Assembly: GCA_017452445.1 (NCBI GenBank)
Contig: JAFTMH010000003.1
Coordinates: 186,001-250,000 of the forward strand
DNA from: Clostridia bacterium
GTDB taxonomy: Bacteria > Bacillota > Clostridia > Christensenellales > UBA1242
Direction of reading: 5' to 3'
Length of the DNA: 64,000 nt
A program made the position numbers and the translations under genes. This document shows, piece by piece, positions 17,478 through 24,844 of the stretch (position 1 is its first letter; every line of letters begins with the position of its first letter). Under the pieces are notes generated by a model. It ran no database searches and was not told the origin of the DNA. It saw only the letters and a program-made list of their open reading frames with translations.

Positions 17478-18677
17478 ATGAATGTTTTTAAGAGGTTTTA
17501 TTGCAGAGTTTATCAAGGGGCTTTTAGGGTTATGTTGCCACTTTTGCCTTACAGACAACCAAAAATCTTGAAGACAGATGACGATGTTGTTGCTGTGTTG
17601 CAAGAAAAGGGGATTGAAACAGTTTTGTTGGTCACTGACAAGGGTATTAGGGGACTTGGTTTGACCAAAGAACTTGAAGACAAAATTGTTGCCTCTGGGG
17701 TGAAACTTTGTGTTTATGATGGCACTGTGCCAAACCCAACAACACAAAATGTTGCAGAGGCTTTGACAATTTACAACGACAACAATTGTGCTGGATTGAT
17801 TGCTTTTGGTGGTGGATCTGTGATGGATTGTGCCAAGGCAGTTGGGGCAAAGGTTGCAAGACCTAAAAAATCCCTTAAAAAGATGAAAGGGGTGCTCAAG
17901 GTAAGAAAAAAAATCCCAACCTTGATTGCAGTGCCAACAACGGCTGGCACAGGAAGTGAAACAACATTGGCTGCAGTGATCACTGACAGCGAAACAAGAC
18001 ACAAGTATGCAATCAATGATTTTCCACTTATTCCAAGTTACGCACTTTTGAAACCAGAGTTGACAGTGGGGCTTCCAAAACATATCACTTCGACAACAGG
18101 CATGGATGCTTTGACACATGCTGTTGAGGCATACATTGGCAGAAGCACAACAAAACAGACAAGAGCGTGTGCACTTTCTGCAACAAAAGCCATTATGGAC
18201 AACCTTGTTGATGTTTACAATGACGGCAAGCAACTTGAAAAGAGAGAAATTTTGCTTAAGGCAGCTTATGATGCTGGTTTGGCATTCACAAGATCATATG
18301 TGGGATATGTGCATGCAATTGCTCACTCGTTGGGTGGGAAATATAATGTTGCTCACGGACTTGCAAATGCAATCATTTTGCCTTATGTTTTGAAAGAGTA
18401 TGGCAAAAAAATTTACAAAAAGTTGTGGAAGATGGGGCTTTATGTTGGATTGTTTGACAAAAACACTAGCAAAGAAGAAGGTGCAAAACTCTTTATTGAA
18501 AAGATAGAAGAGATGAATGCACAGATGAACATACCTAAAAAGATTGCAGAAATCAAGGTTGAAGACATTTCTGAGCTTGCTTATACAGCAGCAAAGGAAG
18601 GAAATCCACTTTATCCAGTGCCAAAACTTTTGGATGCTGATCAGTTGGAATACATATATTACAAAATTTCAAAATAA
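17478..18677 (+). CDS. Iron-containing alcohol dehydrogenase
   Basis: 399 residues. The NAD-binding GGGSVMDCAKAVG motif near residue 116, PTTAGTGSETT near 155, and the metal-ligand segment STTGMDALTHAVEAY followed by HAIAHSLGGKYNVAHGLANA are all intact. The Asp and three His ligands of group III dehydrogenases are therefore present. The substrate could be butanol, ethanol, 1,3-propanediol or similar. An unusually basic stretch (RPKKSLKKMKGVLKVRKK) replaces the usual loop after the nucleotide-binding site. GGGGGGA precedes the ATG by about 10 bases. It is followed 25 bases later by the YhhN gene, probably in one operon. Confidence 0.9.
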   Translation: MNVFKRFYCRVYQGAFRVMLPLLPYRQPKILKTDDDVVAVLQEKGIETVLLVTDKGIRGLGLTKELEDKIVASGVKLCVYDGTVPNPTTQNVAEALTIYNDNNCAGLIAFGGGSVMDCAKAVGAKVARPKKSLKKMKGVLKVRKKIPTLIAVPTTAGTGSETTLAAVITDSETRHKYAINDFPLIPSYALLKPELTVGLPKHITSTTGMDALTHAVEAYIGRSTTKQTRACALSATKAIMDNLVDVYNDGKQLEKREILLKAAYDAGLAFTRSYVGYVHAIAHSLGGKYNVAHGLANAIILPYVLKEYGKKIYKKLWKMGLYVGLFDKNTSKEEGAKLFIEKIEEMNAQMNIPKKIAEIKVEDISELAYTAAKEGNPLYPVPKLLDADQLEYIYYKISK

Positions 18678-18702
18678 AAACAGATTGAAATAGGAGAACT
18701 AA

Positions 18703-19614
18703 ATGAAAAAGACTTTTTATATCGTTGATGCCTTGTTGATTTTGGCAGTGTTGATTGGTGATGCTTGCTATATGGCATTTGGGGGATTGTTGCTTAAAAG
18801 TTTGACAAGTGCTTTGTTTGTTACACTTGGCGCAGTCAATCTTGTTTATGCACTCAAAACAAAAACAAAAGAAAGAATGTTTGCAATCTTTATGCTTGTG
18901 GGATTGTTTTTCTCAATGCTTGGCGACATTTTGCTTAATATCGAATTTATGATTGGTGCTGCACTTTTTGCAGTGGGACATATTTTCTATTTTGTAGCAT
19001 ATTGTTTTGCACAAAAATACAAACTTCTTGATTTTGTGATTTGCGGTTTGTTGGCAATTGTTTCTACACTTATTGTGACTTGTGTCAAAGCGTTTGATTT
19101 TGGATCAAACATGATGGAAGCAGTTGTTGTGATTTATGCGTTTGTTATCTCTACTATGCTTGGAAAGGCAACTGCAAACCTTATCAGAGAAAGAAATCTC
19201 AAAAATATTTTGTTGGTGATTGGAAGCGGATTGTTCTTCTTCTCTGATTTGATGCTTTTGCTTGATGTTTTCTTGCCAACAAACAACATTGTGTTTGATA
19301 TTTTGTGTCTTGTGACATATTATCCAGCGCAATGTTTGCTTGCATCTGCGTTGCTCTTTACAAAAACAAAAGAAGATGCAAAACCTGAAGTTGCCGAAAC
19401 AACAGAAGTTGTTGAAACAGAAACTGAAGCAATCGCAACTGAAGACGAAAAGGTTGAAGATAAAGTTGAAGTCAATGAAGAAAAACTTGAAGAAGCAAAG
19501 GTTGAAACAGAAACAAAGCCAAAAACTTCAACAAGAAAAACTTCAACAAGAAAAACTGCGACAAAGAAAACAACAGCAGCAAAGAAAACAACTTCAACAA
19601 AAACTATAAAATAA
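18703..19614 (+). CDS. YhhN-family (lysoplasmalogenase-like) membrane protein with charged tail
   Basis: About the first 225 residues carry roughly eight membrane segments with YhhN landmarks: FFSMLGDILLN, FAVGHIFYFVAY and LFFFSDLMLLLDVF. TMEM86/YhhN proteins hydrolyse the vinyl-ether bond of lysoplasmalogens; plasmalogens occur in anaerobes, which fits. The last 80 residues are a separate low-complexity tail, first Glu/Val/Thr-rich and acidic, then Lys/Thr-rich with a repeated TSTRK and ending KKTTSTKTIK. The tail is not part of the family and may be an anchor or linker. Confidence 0.8.
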   Translation: MKKTFYIVDALLILAVLIGDACYMAFGGLLLKSLTSALFVTLGAVNLVYALKTKTKERMFAIFMLVGLFFSMLGDILLNIEFMIGAALFAVGHIFYFVAYCFAQKYKLLDFVICGLLAIVSTLIVTCVKAFDFGSNMMEAVVVIYAFVISTMLGKATANLIRERNLKNILLVIGSGLFFFSDLMLLLDVFLPTNNIVFDILCLVTYYPAQCLLASALLFTKTKEDAKPEVAETTEVVETETEAIATEDEKVEDKVEVNEEKLEEAKVETETKPKTSTRKTSTRKTATKKTTAAKKTTSTKTIK

Positions 19615-19617
19615 AAT

Positions 19618-19647
19618 TGAAAGACTGCATCTGCAGTCTTTTTTTTA
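19618..19647 (+). terminator. Intrinsic terminator after the YhhN gene
   Basis: AAAGACTGCA pairs with TGCAGTCTTT across a two-base TC linker (effective loop a few bases), followed by Ts. Confidence 0.85.
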
Positions 19648-19694
19648 ACGAGCAGACCAAATGTGCCTTAAAATGAAAAACAGTAGTGTTTTGT

Positions 19695-19723
19695 TTGACT
19701 TTTTGTTGCGGGGGGGGTATACT
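19695..19723 (+). promoter_or_regulatory. Promoter with an eight-G tract in its spacer
   Basis: TTGACT at 19695-19700 and TATACT at 19718-19723 are separated by exactly 17 bases, of which the last eight (19710-19717) are all G. A G homopolymer of this length is rare in such AT-rich DNA. Slippage by one base would alter the spacer and hence the strength of the promoter, as in known phase-variable promoters. Confidence 0.75.
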
Positions 19724-19752
19724 CAAAAAAATAAACTAGCGAAGAGGTAATT

Positions 19753-21093
19753 ATGGAGTTGCTCAACGAAATCACAAAATGGGTGTTGTACGCACTTGCA
19801 TTTTGTGTTGCATATAAATTTGTATATTTGTTTGTGGGTGTTTTTTGGAAAGCTAAAAGATACAAAGATACTGGCGAGAGAAAGAAATTTGGCATTTTGA
19901 TTGCTGCAAGAGATGAAGAGAAAGTTATTGGCAATCTTGTTGAAAGTTTAAATCAACAAAACTATCCAAAAGAGTTGATAACAGTTTTTGTTGTCGCAGA
20001 CAACTGCACCGACAAAACAGCCCAAATTGCTCGTGAAAAAGGTGCCATTGTTTACGAAAGATTTGACGAAACCAAAAAGAGAAAAGGTTGGGCGCTTGAA
20101 TTTTTGCTTGACAACATCAAAAAAGACTATGGGATTGACAGTTTTGATGCCTATATGATTTTTGATGCAGACAATGTTGTTGACCCAAATTGCGTGCTTG
20201 AAATGAACAACGCTCTCTGTGCAGGCGCAAAAATTTGTGTTGGTTATAGAAGAACTAAAAACTTTGCGACAAACCCATGCACTGCATACAACAGCATTCA
20301 TTTTTGCAGAACATCTTTGATGAGCCATAGACCAAGACAGTTGCTTGGCTTGTCAACGCATATTGCTGGCCCTGGCCACTGCTTTGCGAGCGAACTTTTG
20401 CTTGATGGCTGGAAATATCACCGACTTGCAGAAGATACCGAGGGCACAATGGACATGGTGGCAAAGGGTGAAAAAGTTTGGTATAACGAATATGCAATCC
20501 ATTATGACGAACAACCAACAAATTTGCGCATTGTGCTCAGACAAAGATTGAGATGGATGAGAGGCAGACTTGTTTGTTTTGTCAAAAAGAGTGGTGGGCT
20601 TTTTGCAGGCATGTTTAAGAAAAAACGCACTTTTGCAGACCGTTGGGCATGCTGGGATTGTTTTTGGTATGTTTTCCCTTATCAATTGTTTACAATTTTG
20701 ATTGGGGCAATTTATCCTGTTACTTCAGCAATTGTTTCGCTTGCGCAAGGCGTTCCATTGCCATGGCTTGTTTGGCTTAAAGCAATTGGCATTGGGCTTG
20801 GCACTTTCTATCTTTCTTCGTTTATGACAGGGCTTCTTGTTGCAATCAGAGAAAGAAAAAACTACAAATGTGGCCCATGGAAGATGTTTTTGTATTTGCT
20901 CTGCTTGCCATTTTTTGATTTTGTAAACATTCCAAACTTCTTTATTGGCATTTTTGTGCCTGTAAAATGGAAGAAAATCGAACACAAAGATCAAACAAGC
21001 ATCGAAGCATTTGAAGATCTTCAAACAAAAACTCAAGAAGAAAATGTTGATGGAGTTGTGCTTGACGAACTGGAAGAAGTAAGCAAAGAATAA
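19753..21093 (+). CDS. Membrane GT2 family glycosyltransferase
   Basis: 446 residues. One N-terminal membrane helix is followed by a GT-A catalytic domain with FGILIAARDEEKVIGNLV, VVADNCTDKT, the metal-binding FDADNVV, AEDTEGTMD, and the QRLRW signature of processive GT2 enzymes. Three to four C-terminal membrane helices follow. Such enzymes polymerise or export polysaccharides (hyaluronan, N-acetylglucosamine or similar). The acidic tail (last 35 residues) is cytosolic. The gene is alone behind a promoter with a G8 tract, suggesting a variable surface polymer. Confidence 0.87.
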   Translation: MELLNEITKWVLYALAFCVAYKFVYLFVGVFWKAKRYKDTGERKKFGILIAARDEEKVIGNLVESLNQQNYPKELITVFVVADNCTDKTAQIAREKGAIVYERFDETKKRKGWALEFLLDNIKKDYGIDSFDAYMIFDADNVVDPNCVLEMNNALCAGAKICVGYRRTKNFATNPCTAYNSIHFCRTSLMSHRPRQLLGLSTHIAGPGHCFASELLLDGWKYHRLAEDTEGTMDMVAKGEKVWYNEYAIHYDEQPTNLRIVLRQRLRWMRGRLVCFVKKSGGLFAGMFKKKRTFADRWACWDCFWYVFPYQLFTILIGAIYPVTSAIVSLAQGVPLPWLVWLKAIGIGLGTFYLSSFMTGLLVAIRERKNYKCGPWKMFLYLLCLPFFDFVNIPNFFIGIFVPVKWKKIEHKDQTSIEAFEDLQTKTQEENVDGVVLDELEEVSKE

Positions 21094-21112
21094 AAATAAT
21101 TTTATTGAAAGT

Positions 21113-21141
21113 TTGATTTTGTTGAAACTCTGTGTTATACT
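21113..21141 (+). promoter_or_regulatory. Promoter of the YwaF-like gene
   Basis: TTGATT at 21113, 17-base spacer, TATACT at 21136; GGGAGG ribosome site follows. Confidence 0.7.
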
Positions 21142-21163
21142 GACAGTATAAGGGAGGTTTGCT

Positions 21164-21922
21164 ATGTCTTTTAAAGAATGGCTTTATAGTTCGTATTCGC
21201 CAAACCCAACAATTGATGGTGCGTGGGGCTGGCAACATATTGTGACATTGGCAGTGTGCGCTGTTGCAGTGGTTTTGCTTTCGTTGTTGTTTAGAAAGAA
21301 AAGCGAAAAAGCAAAAAGAATTTTGCTTTGGATTTTTGCAGCAATCATTTTGGCTTTTGGCATTGTAAGAAGAGTTGTTGGATTTATAAATGCACCAAAT
21401 CCTGATTTTACAAAAATTATGTATATCTTGTTGCCAAGACCTGGTTGTGCAATCGCATGCTGGGCTGTTGTCATTGCAGTTGTTTTCAACAAAAAATCAC
21501 TTTACAACTTTGCAAGCATTTTGGGCATTCTTTGTGGAATTATTTTCTTTGCATATCCAGGTGCTGGGTTCAACAAAGAAGTGTATGTTTTTGAAAACTA
21601 TTATTCAATCATCACTCACTCATTGTTTTTTGTTTCTTCATTGCTTTTCATCACTCTTGGTTTTACAGAATTTAGATACAAGGGCAGTTGGAAAGAGGCA
21701 ATTTATTTGATTGCATTGTATATTTATTCAATCTTGCAAATCTATGTTTTGAAGATTTACGCTGACCCTATGTATTTTATGCCAGGTGGCGAAATTCAAG
21801 CAATGATTGGTTTGAATTATACAACTTACATTGCACTTTATGTTGTGTTTATAATTGTTTATTTCAATCTTTTCTATTTGATTGGCGATCGCAAAAGCGT
21901 TTTCAAAAGAAGAAAGAAATAA
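21164..21922 (+). CDS. YwaF-like integral membrane protein
   Basis: 252 residues with about seven membrane segments. The overall plan resembles the TIGR02206/YwaF group: an N-terminal GAWGWQHIVTL segment, RRVVGFIN after the second helix, a Cys-containing LLPRPGCAIACWAVV stretch, and a final FNLFYLIGDRKSVFKRRKK with a basic cytosolic end. YwaF has no established biochemical role. It is transcribed from its own promoter and ends just before the tyrS regulatory region. Confidence 0.6.
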   Translation: MSFKEWLYSSYSPNPTIDGAWGWQHIVTLAVCAVAVVLLSLLFRKKSEKAKRILLWIFAAIILAFGIVRRVVGFINAPNPDFTKIMYILLPRPGCAIACWAVVIAVVFNKKSLYNFASILGILCGIIFFAYPGAGFNKEVYVFENYYSIITHSLFFVSSLLFITLGFTEFRYKGSWKEAIYLIALYIYSILQIYVLKIYADPMYFMPGGEIQAMIGLNYTTYIALYVVFIIVYFNLFYLIGDRKSVFKRRKK

Positions 21923-21931
21923 AAAAAACTG

Positions 21932-21960
21932 TTGACAAGGTTTGAGTTTGGGTGTAACAT
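21932..21960 (+). promoter_or_regulatory. Promoter of the tyrS leader
   Basis: Consensus TTGACA at 21932, 17-base spacer, TAACAT at 21955. Transcription should begin near 21967, about 300 bases ahead of tyrS. Confidence 0.75.
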
Positions 21961-21982
21961 AAAAACATAACAAGGAGAAATT

Positions 21983-22030
21983 ATGAGATTTTTGTTTGCA
22001 CAAACTTCATATTATGGCTACTACATCTAG
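21983..22030 (+). CDS. Tyrosine-rich leader peptide of tyrS
   Basis: A 15-codon ORF, MRFLFAQTSYYGYYI, begins 5 bases after AAGGAG. Four of its last six codons are for tyrosine (TAT TAT GGC TAC TAC, 22010-22024), which is far above chance and matches the amino acid used by the downstream synthetase. The stop at 22028 lies just before the first strand of an attenuator hairpin. When tyrosyl-tRNA is short, a ribosome should stall here. The design is that of classical attenuators such as those of trp and his operons; its use here is inferred from sequence. Confidence 0.85.
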   Translation: MRFLFAQTSYYGYYI

Positions 22031-22031
22031 A

Positions 22032-22157
22032 TTGCTGTATGTAGAAGGTTTTGTCGCAAGAAAAATTTAATCATTCTGTCATACAGCAAGTTTGTTGTGT
22101 GGCAGTTTTCTTTTTATACGAGGGGTCTGCCACCATGCTGTGTGGCAGATTTTTTTT
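22032..22157 (+). promoter_or_regulatory. Transcription attenuator of tyrS
   Basis: Strand 1, TTGCTGTATG (22032-22041), pairs perfectly with strand 2, CATACAGCAA (22080-22089). The terminator is TCTGCCAC (22126-22133) with GTGGCAGA (22142-22149), followed by eight Ts. An alternative pairing joins GTGGCAG (22099-22105) with CTGCCAC (22127-22133) and CATACAGC with GCTGTGTG, which would break the terminator. A ribosome stalled on the tyrosine codons would cover strand 1 and free strand 2 for this anti-terminator. No T-box sequence is present. Confidence 0.82.
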
Positions 22158-22175
22158 GTTTTAAGGAGAATAAAA

Positions 22176-22247
22176 ATGATTTGGTTTAGAAAAATTTATG
22201 CCCTTGTTTTAAGGGCAAATGGTTTAGATATTTTAAAAGGACTATGA
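22176..22247 (+). CDS. Possible 23-residue ORF between attenuator and tyrS
   Basis: It begins at an ATG 6 bases after AAGGAG and ends at TGA, 23 bases before tyrS. It encodes a basic, hydrophobic peptide (MIWFRKIYALVL...). A GCCCTT/AAGGGC hairpin lies inside it. It may be a second regulatory ORF or may aid coupling to tyrS. No homologue is recognised. Confidence 0.4.
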   Translation: MIWFRKIYALVLRANGLDILKGL

Positions 22248-22270
22248 TAAAATAATTAAGGAGAAATATT

Positions 22271-23509
22271 ATGAAATTTGAAAATAATGCTTTTGAACAA
22301 TTGCAAAAAAGAGGGTTTGTTTTTCAAACAACCCATTTGGAAGAAACTAAAAAACTGTTGGCAGAAAAGCCGATAACATTTTACATTGGCATTGACCCTA
22401 CTGCTGATGATTTGCACATTGGGCACTTTTTTGGGCTTCAAATGGCAAGGATTTTACAGGATTGTGGACACAAGTGCATTGTGCTTGTTGGTGGAGCAAC
22501 AGCCTTGATTGGCGATCCAAGTGGCAAAAAAGATATGCGAAAGATGATGAGCAAAGAAGAGGTGGCAAGAAACGCCGAAGAAATCAAAAAATTGCTGTCA
22601 AGATTTGTTAGGCTTGATGGCGAAAATCCGGCGGTGATTGTTGATAATGCTGATTGGCTTAAACCTGTTTCGTTTATCGATTTTTTGCGAGAAGTTGGGG
22701 TGCATTTCAATGTAAACGAAATGCTTGGCAAAGATTTATACAAAAACCGTTTGAAACAGGGTGGATTGACCTTTATGGAAATGGGCTATATGCTTATGCA
22801 AGCATTTGACTTTGTGCACTTAAACGACAAAAGGGATTGTGTGCTTCAAATTGGCGGCTCTGACCAGTGGGGAAACATTGTTGCAGGGGTTGATTTGTCA
22901 AGAAAAATGAACTTCAAAGATGGCTCGCCAAGACCTGTGATGATGGGGCTTACTTGTCCACTTCTTACAAATGCTGAAGGGGTTAAGATGGGTAAAACCG
23001 AAAAGGGAACTTTGTGGGTTTCAAGAGAAAAAACATCATCTTTTGAGTTTTTTCAACACTTTGTCAACTGTCTTGATGCTGATGTTGAAAGGTTGCTCAG
23101 ATTTTTTACAAAACTTGATGTTGGCCAAATTCAACAAATGTGCAAATGCGACATTGTCGGTGCGAAGAAGTTGATGGCTTTTGAAGTTACAAAACTTGTT
23201 CACGGCGAAGAAGAAGCGCAAAAGGCAAAAGAGGCTGCAAATGCTCTTTTTGGGGCTGGTGGCACTGCTGTCGAAAATATGCCTACTGTTGCTGTTAAAG
23301 GCGAAGAAAATGTTGAAATTTTGCAATTTTTGACACAAATCGGCATAACTGCATCAAAATCCGAAGCAAGAAGGCTGATTGAACAAGGTGGAATATCAAT
23401 TGACAACGAAAAAATTGCTGATGTAACAAAAAATATTTGTCTTAAAAAGGCAACTGAAATGATTGTTAAAAAGGGGAAAAAGACATTCTTAAAAGTTGTT
23501 GTAGAATGA
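22271..23509 (+). CDS. tyrS: Tyrosyl-tRNA synthetase
   Basis: 412 residues. The class I signature HIGHFFGL (HIGH) is near residue 55 and KMGKT replaces KMSKS near 237, as in many bacterial TyrRS. DQWGNIVAGVDL is the tyrosine-binding region, and an S4-like RNA-binding domain closes the protein (SEARRLIEQGGISI). It charges tRNA-Tyr with tyrosine in the cytosol. AAGGAG precedes the ATG. Expression appears to be set by the tyrosine leader peptide and attenuator upstream. No strong terminator is seen just after it. Confidence 0.96.
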   Translation: MKFENNAFEQLQKRGFVFQTTHLEETKKLLAEKPITFYIGIDPTADDLHIGHFFGLQMARILQDCGHKCIVLVGGATALIGDPSGKKDMRKMMSKEEVARNAEEIKKLLSRFVRLDGENPAVIVDNADWLKPVSFIDFLREVGVHFNVNEMLGKDLYKNRLKQGGLTFMEMGYMLMQAFDFVHLNDKRDCVLQIGGSDQWGNIVAGVDLSRKMNFKDGSPRPVMMGLTCPLLTNAEGVKMGKTEKGTLWVSREKTSSFEFFQHFVNCLDADVERLLRFFTKLDVGQIQQMCKCDIVGAKKLMAFEVTKLVHGEEEAQKAKEAANALFGAGGTAVENMPTVAVKGEENVEILQFLTQIGITASKSEARRLIEQGGISIDNEKIADVTKNICLKKATEMIVKKGKKTFLKVVVE

Positions 23510-23611
23510 GTTTTGGTTAAATAAAAAAAGTGAACTCTAAGATCCACTCTCCTTTACGAGTATTGTAACATTTTTTTGAAAAAAGTTATACGATTTTGCT
23601 ATTGTTTTTGT

Positions 23612-23639
23612 TTGTGCAATTGAAATTGTGTGTTATACT
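23612..23639 (+). promoter_or_regulatory. Promoter of the lipoprotein gene
   Basis: TTGTGC at 23612, 16-base spacer, TATACT at 23634 with an extended TG. Confidence 0.55.
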
Positions 23640-23653
23640 GATGCTGGGGGATT

Positions 23654-24472
23654 ATGAAAAAGGGAAAATTGTTTTCAACTCTTGCTTTCGTGTTTGTTTT
23701 GTCAATTTGCTCACTTACTGGATGTGGAAATTCGGGGAATAATTCTACCATTTCATTGGCAACGGCAAAAGAAACTATCGTTGAAGCATTGAAAATTGAA
23801 GATGTTTCAGGACAAATGGTTTTGGGAAATAGTGTTGAAAGCCAAGGAAATAGAAATATTTTTGCTAGATTGAAAAATTCCAAAGTTAAAATGGTTGGAA
23901 ATTTTGATTATGGCACTGCAATTGATGGTTATGTGCAAAGGGTAGGGGCTGATTGGACTAAATATTCGTTGGGTTCAAGCGAAAGTGCCGCTTATTATGA
24001 TGGCGAAAATGTTTATCTTAACGATTCTGAAACAATAACAGACTTCCAATCTTCTTATTTTGGATTGATTTTGATGACACTTGATTGTGTTTATGTTGAT
24101 TTGTTGTTCCTTGATGAGGCTTTTGATTCTATTTACAACAGCGAAGTTGCAAAAACTACAACAGATGATGGTTATATTTATACAATGGATGTAAATATGC
24201 CAAATTATGTGGATTATGTTTCTGCGAAGGTTGAAGAAATGGGCATTGGTTCAGAAGGTGTGTTTGGTGAAGGTGACGAACTGCAACGAAACAAAGATGA
24301 AGGAAAAGTGGATTTGAAAATTTATTTTGACAAATCAAATGAAATTACAAAAATTGAAATGACTGTTTCGTGTTGCACTGGCAGTGAACAGTTGTATGAC
24401 ACCATTGTCAATGTTACAAGAGCAGGGGACTTTTCTGCACCAGATTGGTTTAATGCTGAAGATTACGAATAA
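23654..24472 (+). CDS. Putative lipoprotein of unknown function
   Basis: 272 residues. A lipoprotein signal peptide is clear: MKKGKLF, a hydrophobic core, then the lipobox L-T-G-C with Cys at residue 24, followed by a Gly/Asn/Ser linker. The mature part has a beta-rich pattern (alternating hydrophobic residues, YSLGSSESAAYYDGENVYL) reminiscent of LppX/DUF-type lipoproteins, but no family can be claimed. It should be anchored to the outer face of the membrane. The terminator behind it separates it from the tRNA locus. Confidence 0.75.
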   Translation: MKKGKLFSTLAFVFVLSICSLTGCGNSGNNSTISLATAKETIVEALKIEDVSGQMVLGNSVESQGNRNIFARLKNSKVKMVGNFDYGTAIDGYVQRVGADWTKYSLGSSESAAYYDGENVYLNDSETITDFQSSYFGLILMTLDCVYVDLLFLDEAFDSIYNSEVAKTTTDDGYIYTMDVNMPNYVDYVSAKVEEMGIGSEGVFGEGDELQRNKDEGKVDLKIYFDKSNEITKIEMTVSCCTGSEQLYDTIVNVTRAGDFSAPDWFNAEDYE

Positions 24473-24477
24473 AAACA

Positions 24478-24515
24478 AAAACTCTCCAAACTAAAAACAG
24501 TTTGAAGAGTTTTTT
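24478..24515. terminator. Bidirectional terminator between lipoprotein and tRNA-Thr
   Basis: AACTCT-CCAAACT pairs with AGTTTG-AAGAGTT across AAAAAC with a bulge, followed by Ts on the plus strand; the minus strand also has a T-rich exit and would terminate the host tRNA-Thr transcript. Confidence 0.75.
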
Positions 24516-24516
24516 A

Positions 24517-24562
24517 TGGAGCTTATGACGGGACTTGAACCCGTGACCTCCGCCTTACCAAG
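24517..24562 (-). pseudogene. 3' half of the host tRNA-Thr(GGT), split by the island
   Basis: Read on the minus strand this is CTTGGTAAG, the GGCGG anticodon-stem strand, the T arm (ACGGG-TTCAAGT-CCCGT), the acceptor strand CATAAGC, discriminator T and an encoded CCA. It has no 5' half next to it. The matching 5' half, with acceptor GCTTATG and anticodon-stem strand CCGCC, lies 13.1 kb away at 37,662-37,700. Together they give a normal 76-base tRNA. Confidence 0.92.
24554..24562. repeat. Left attachment core (attL)
   Basis: CTTACCAAG, shared with five-prime tRNA halves at the right end (37359, 37460, 37561, 37662). Just inside it, on the minus strand, GAG-TTCAAGT-CTC resembles a decayed T arm. 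Confidence 0.85.
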
Positions 24563-24599
24563 TATTGAATTTTACCCAAACGAGACTTGAACTCAAAGC

Positions 24600-24632
24600 A
24601 CAGGAAACTCTTATATTTCCTGTGTTTTTTGT
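24600..24632. terminator. Hairpin terminator at the left end of the island
   Basis: CACAGGAAA pairs with TTTCCTGTG around CTCTTATA, followed by TTTTTTG on the plus strand. Confidence 0.75.
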
Positions 24633-24639
24633 TACTCCA

Positions 24640-24790
24640 AAATATCTCAATTGTTGTCAATTTTCAAAAATTTGACAACAGTTGACAACAAAAGCCCCAT
24701 TTAAACCCACCAAAGCACCTACTTTTCCCACTTAAAATCATCTAAACTCGCCTAAAACCGAACATCAAGTGTTGTCAGGAAGAAATTTAG
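24640..24790. repeat. Left arm-type integrase-binding region
   Basis: Contains AATTGTTGTCAATTTT and TTTGACAACAGTTGACAACA, then a stretch with CATCTAAACTCGCCTAAAAC. The reverse complement of the right-end region 37108-37250 carries closely related words (TTGACAACAATTGACAACAG; CATCTAAACCC; CCGCCTAAAAT), so the island has imperfect terminal inverted repeats. Directly repeated TTGACAACA words suggest arm sites for the integrase. No gene is seen here. Confidence 0.65.
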
Positions 24791-24844
24791 TTAAATTTGA
24801 TGAAATTATGCAAATTTATGTTATAATGGTTTTGAGGTAAACCT

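Noticed and set aside
21961..22270. T-box riboswitch before tyrS
   Set aside because: No AGGGTGGNACCGCG-like sequence and no specifier-loop stem; the leader peptide and attenuator explain the region better.
24565..24600. A second tRNA next to attL
   Set aside because: Only a weak T-arm-like hairpin (GAG-TTCAAGT-CTC) can be formed; the other arms are missing.
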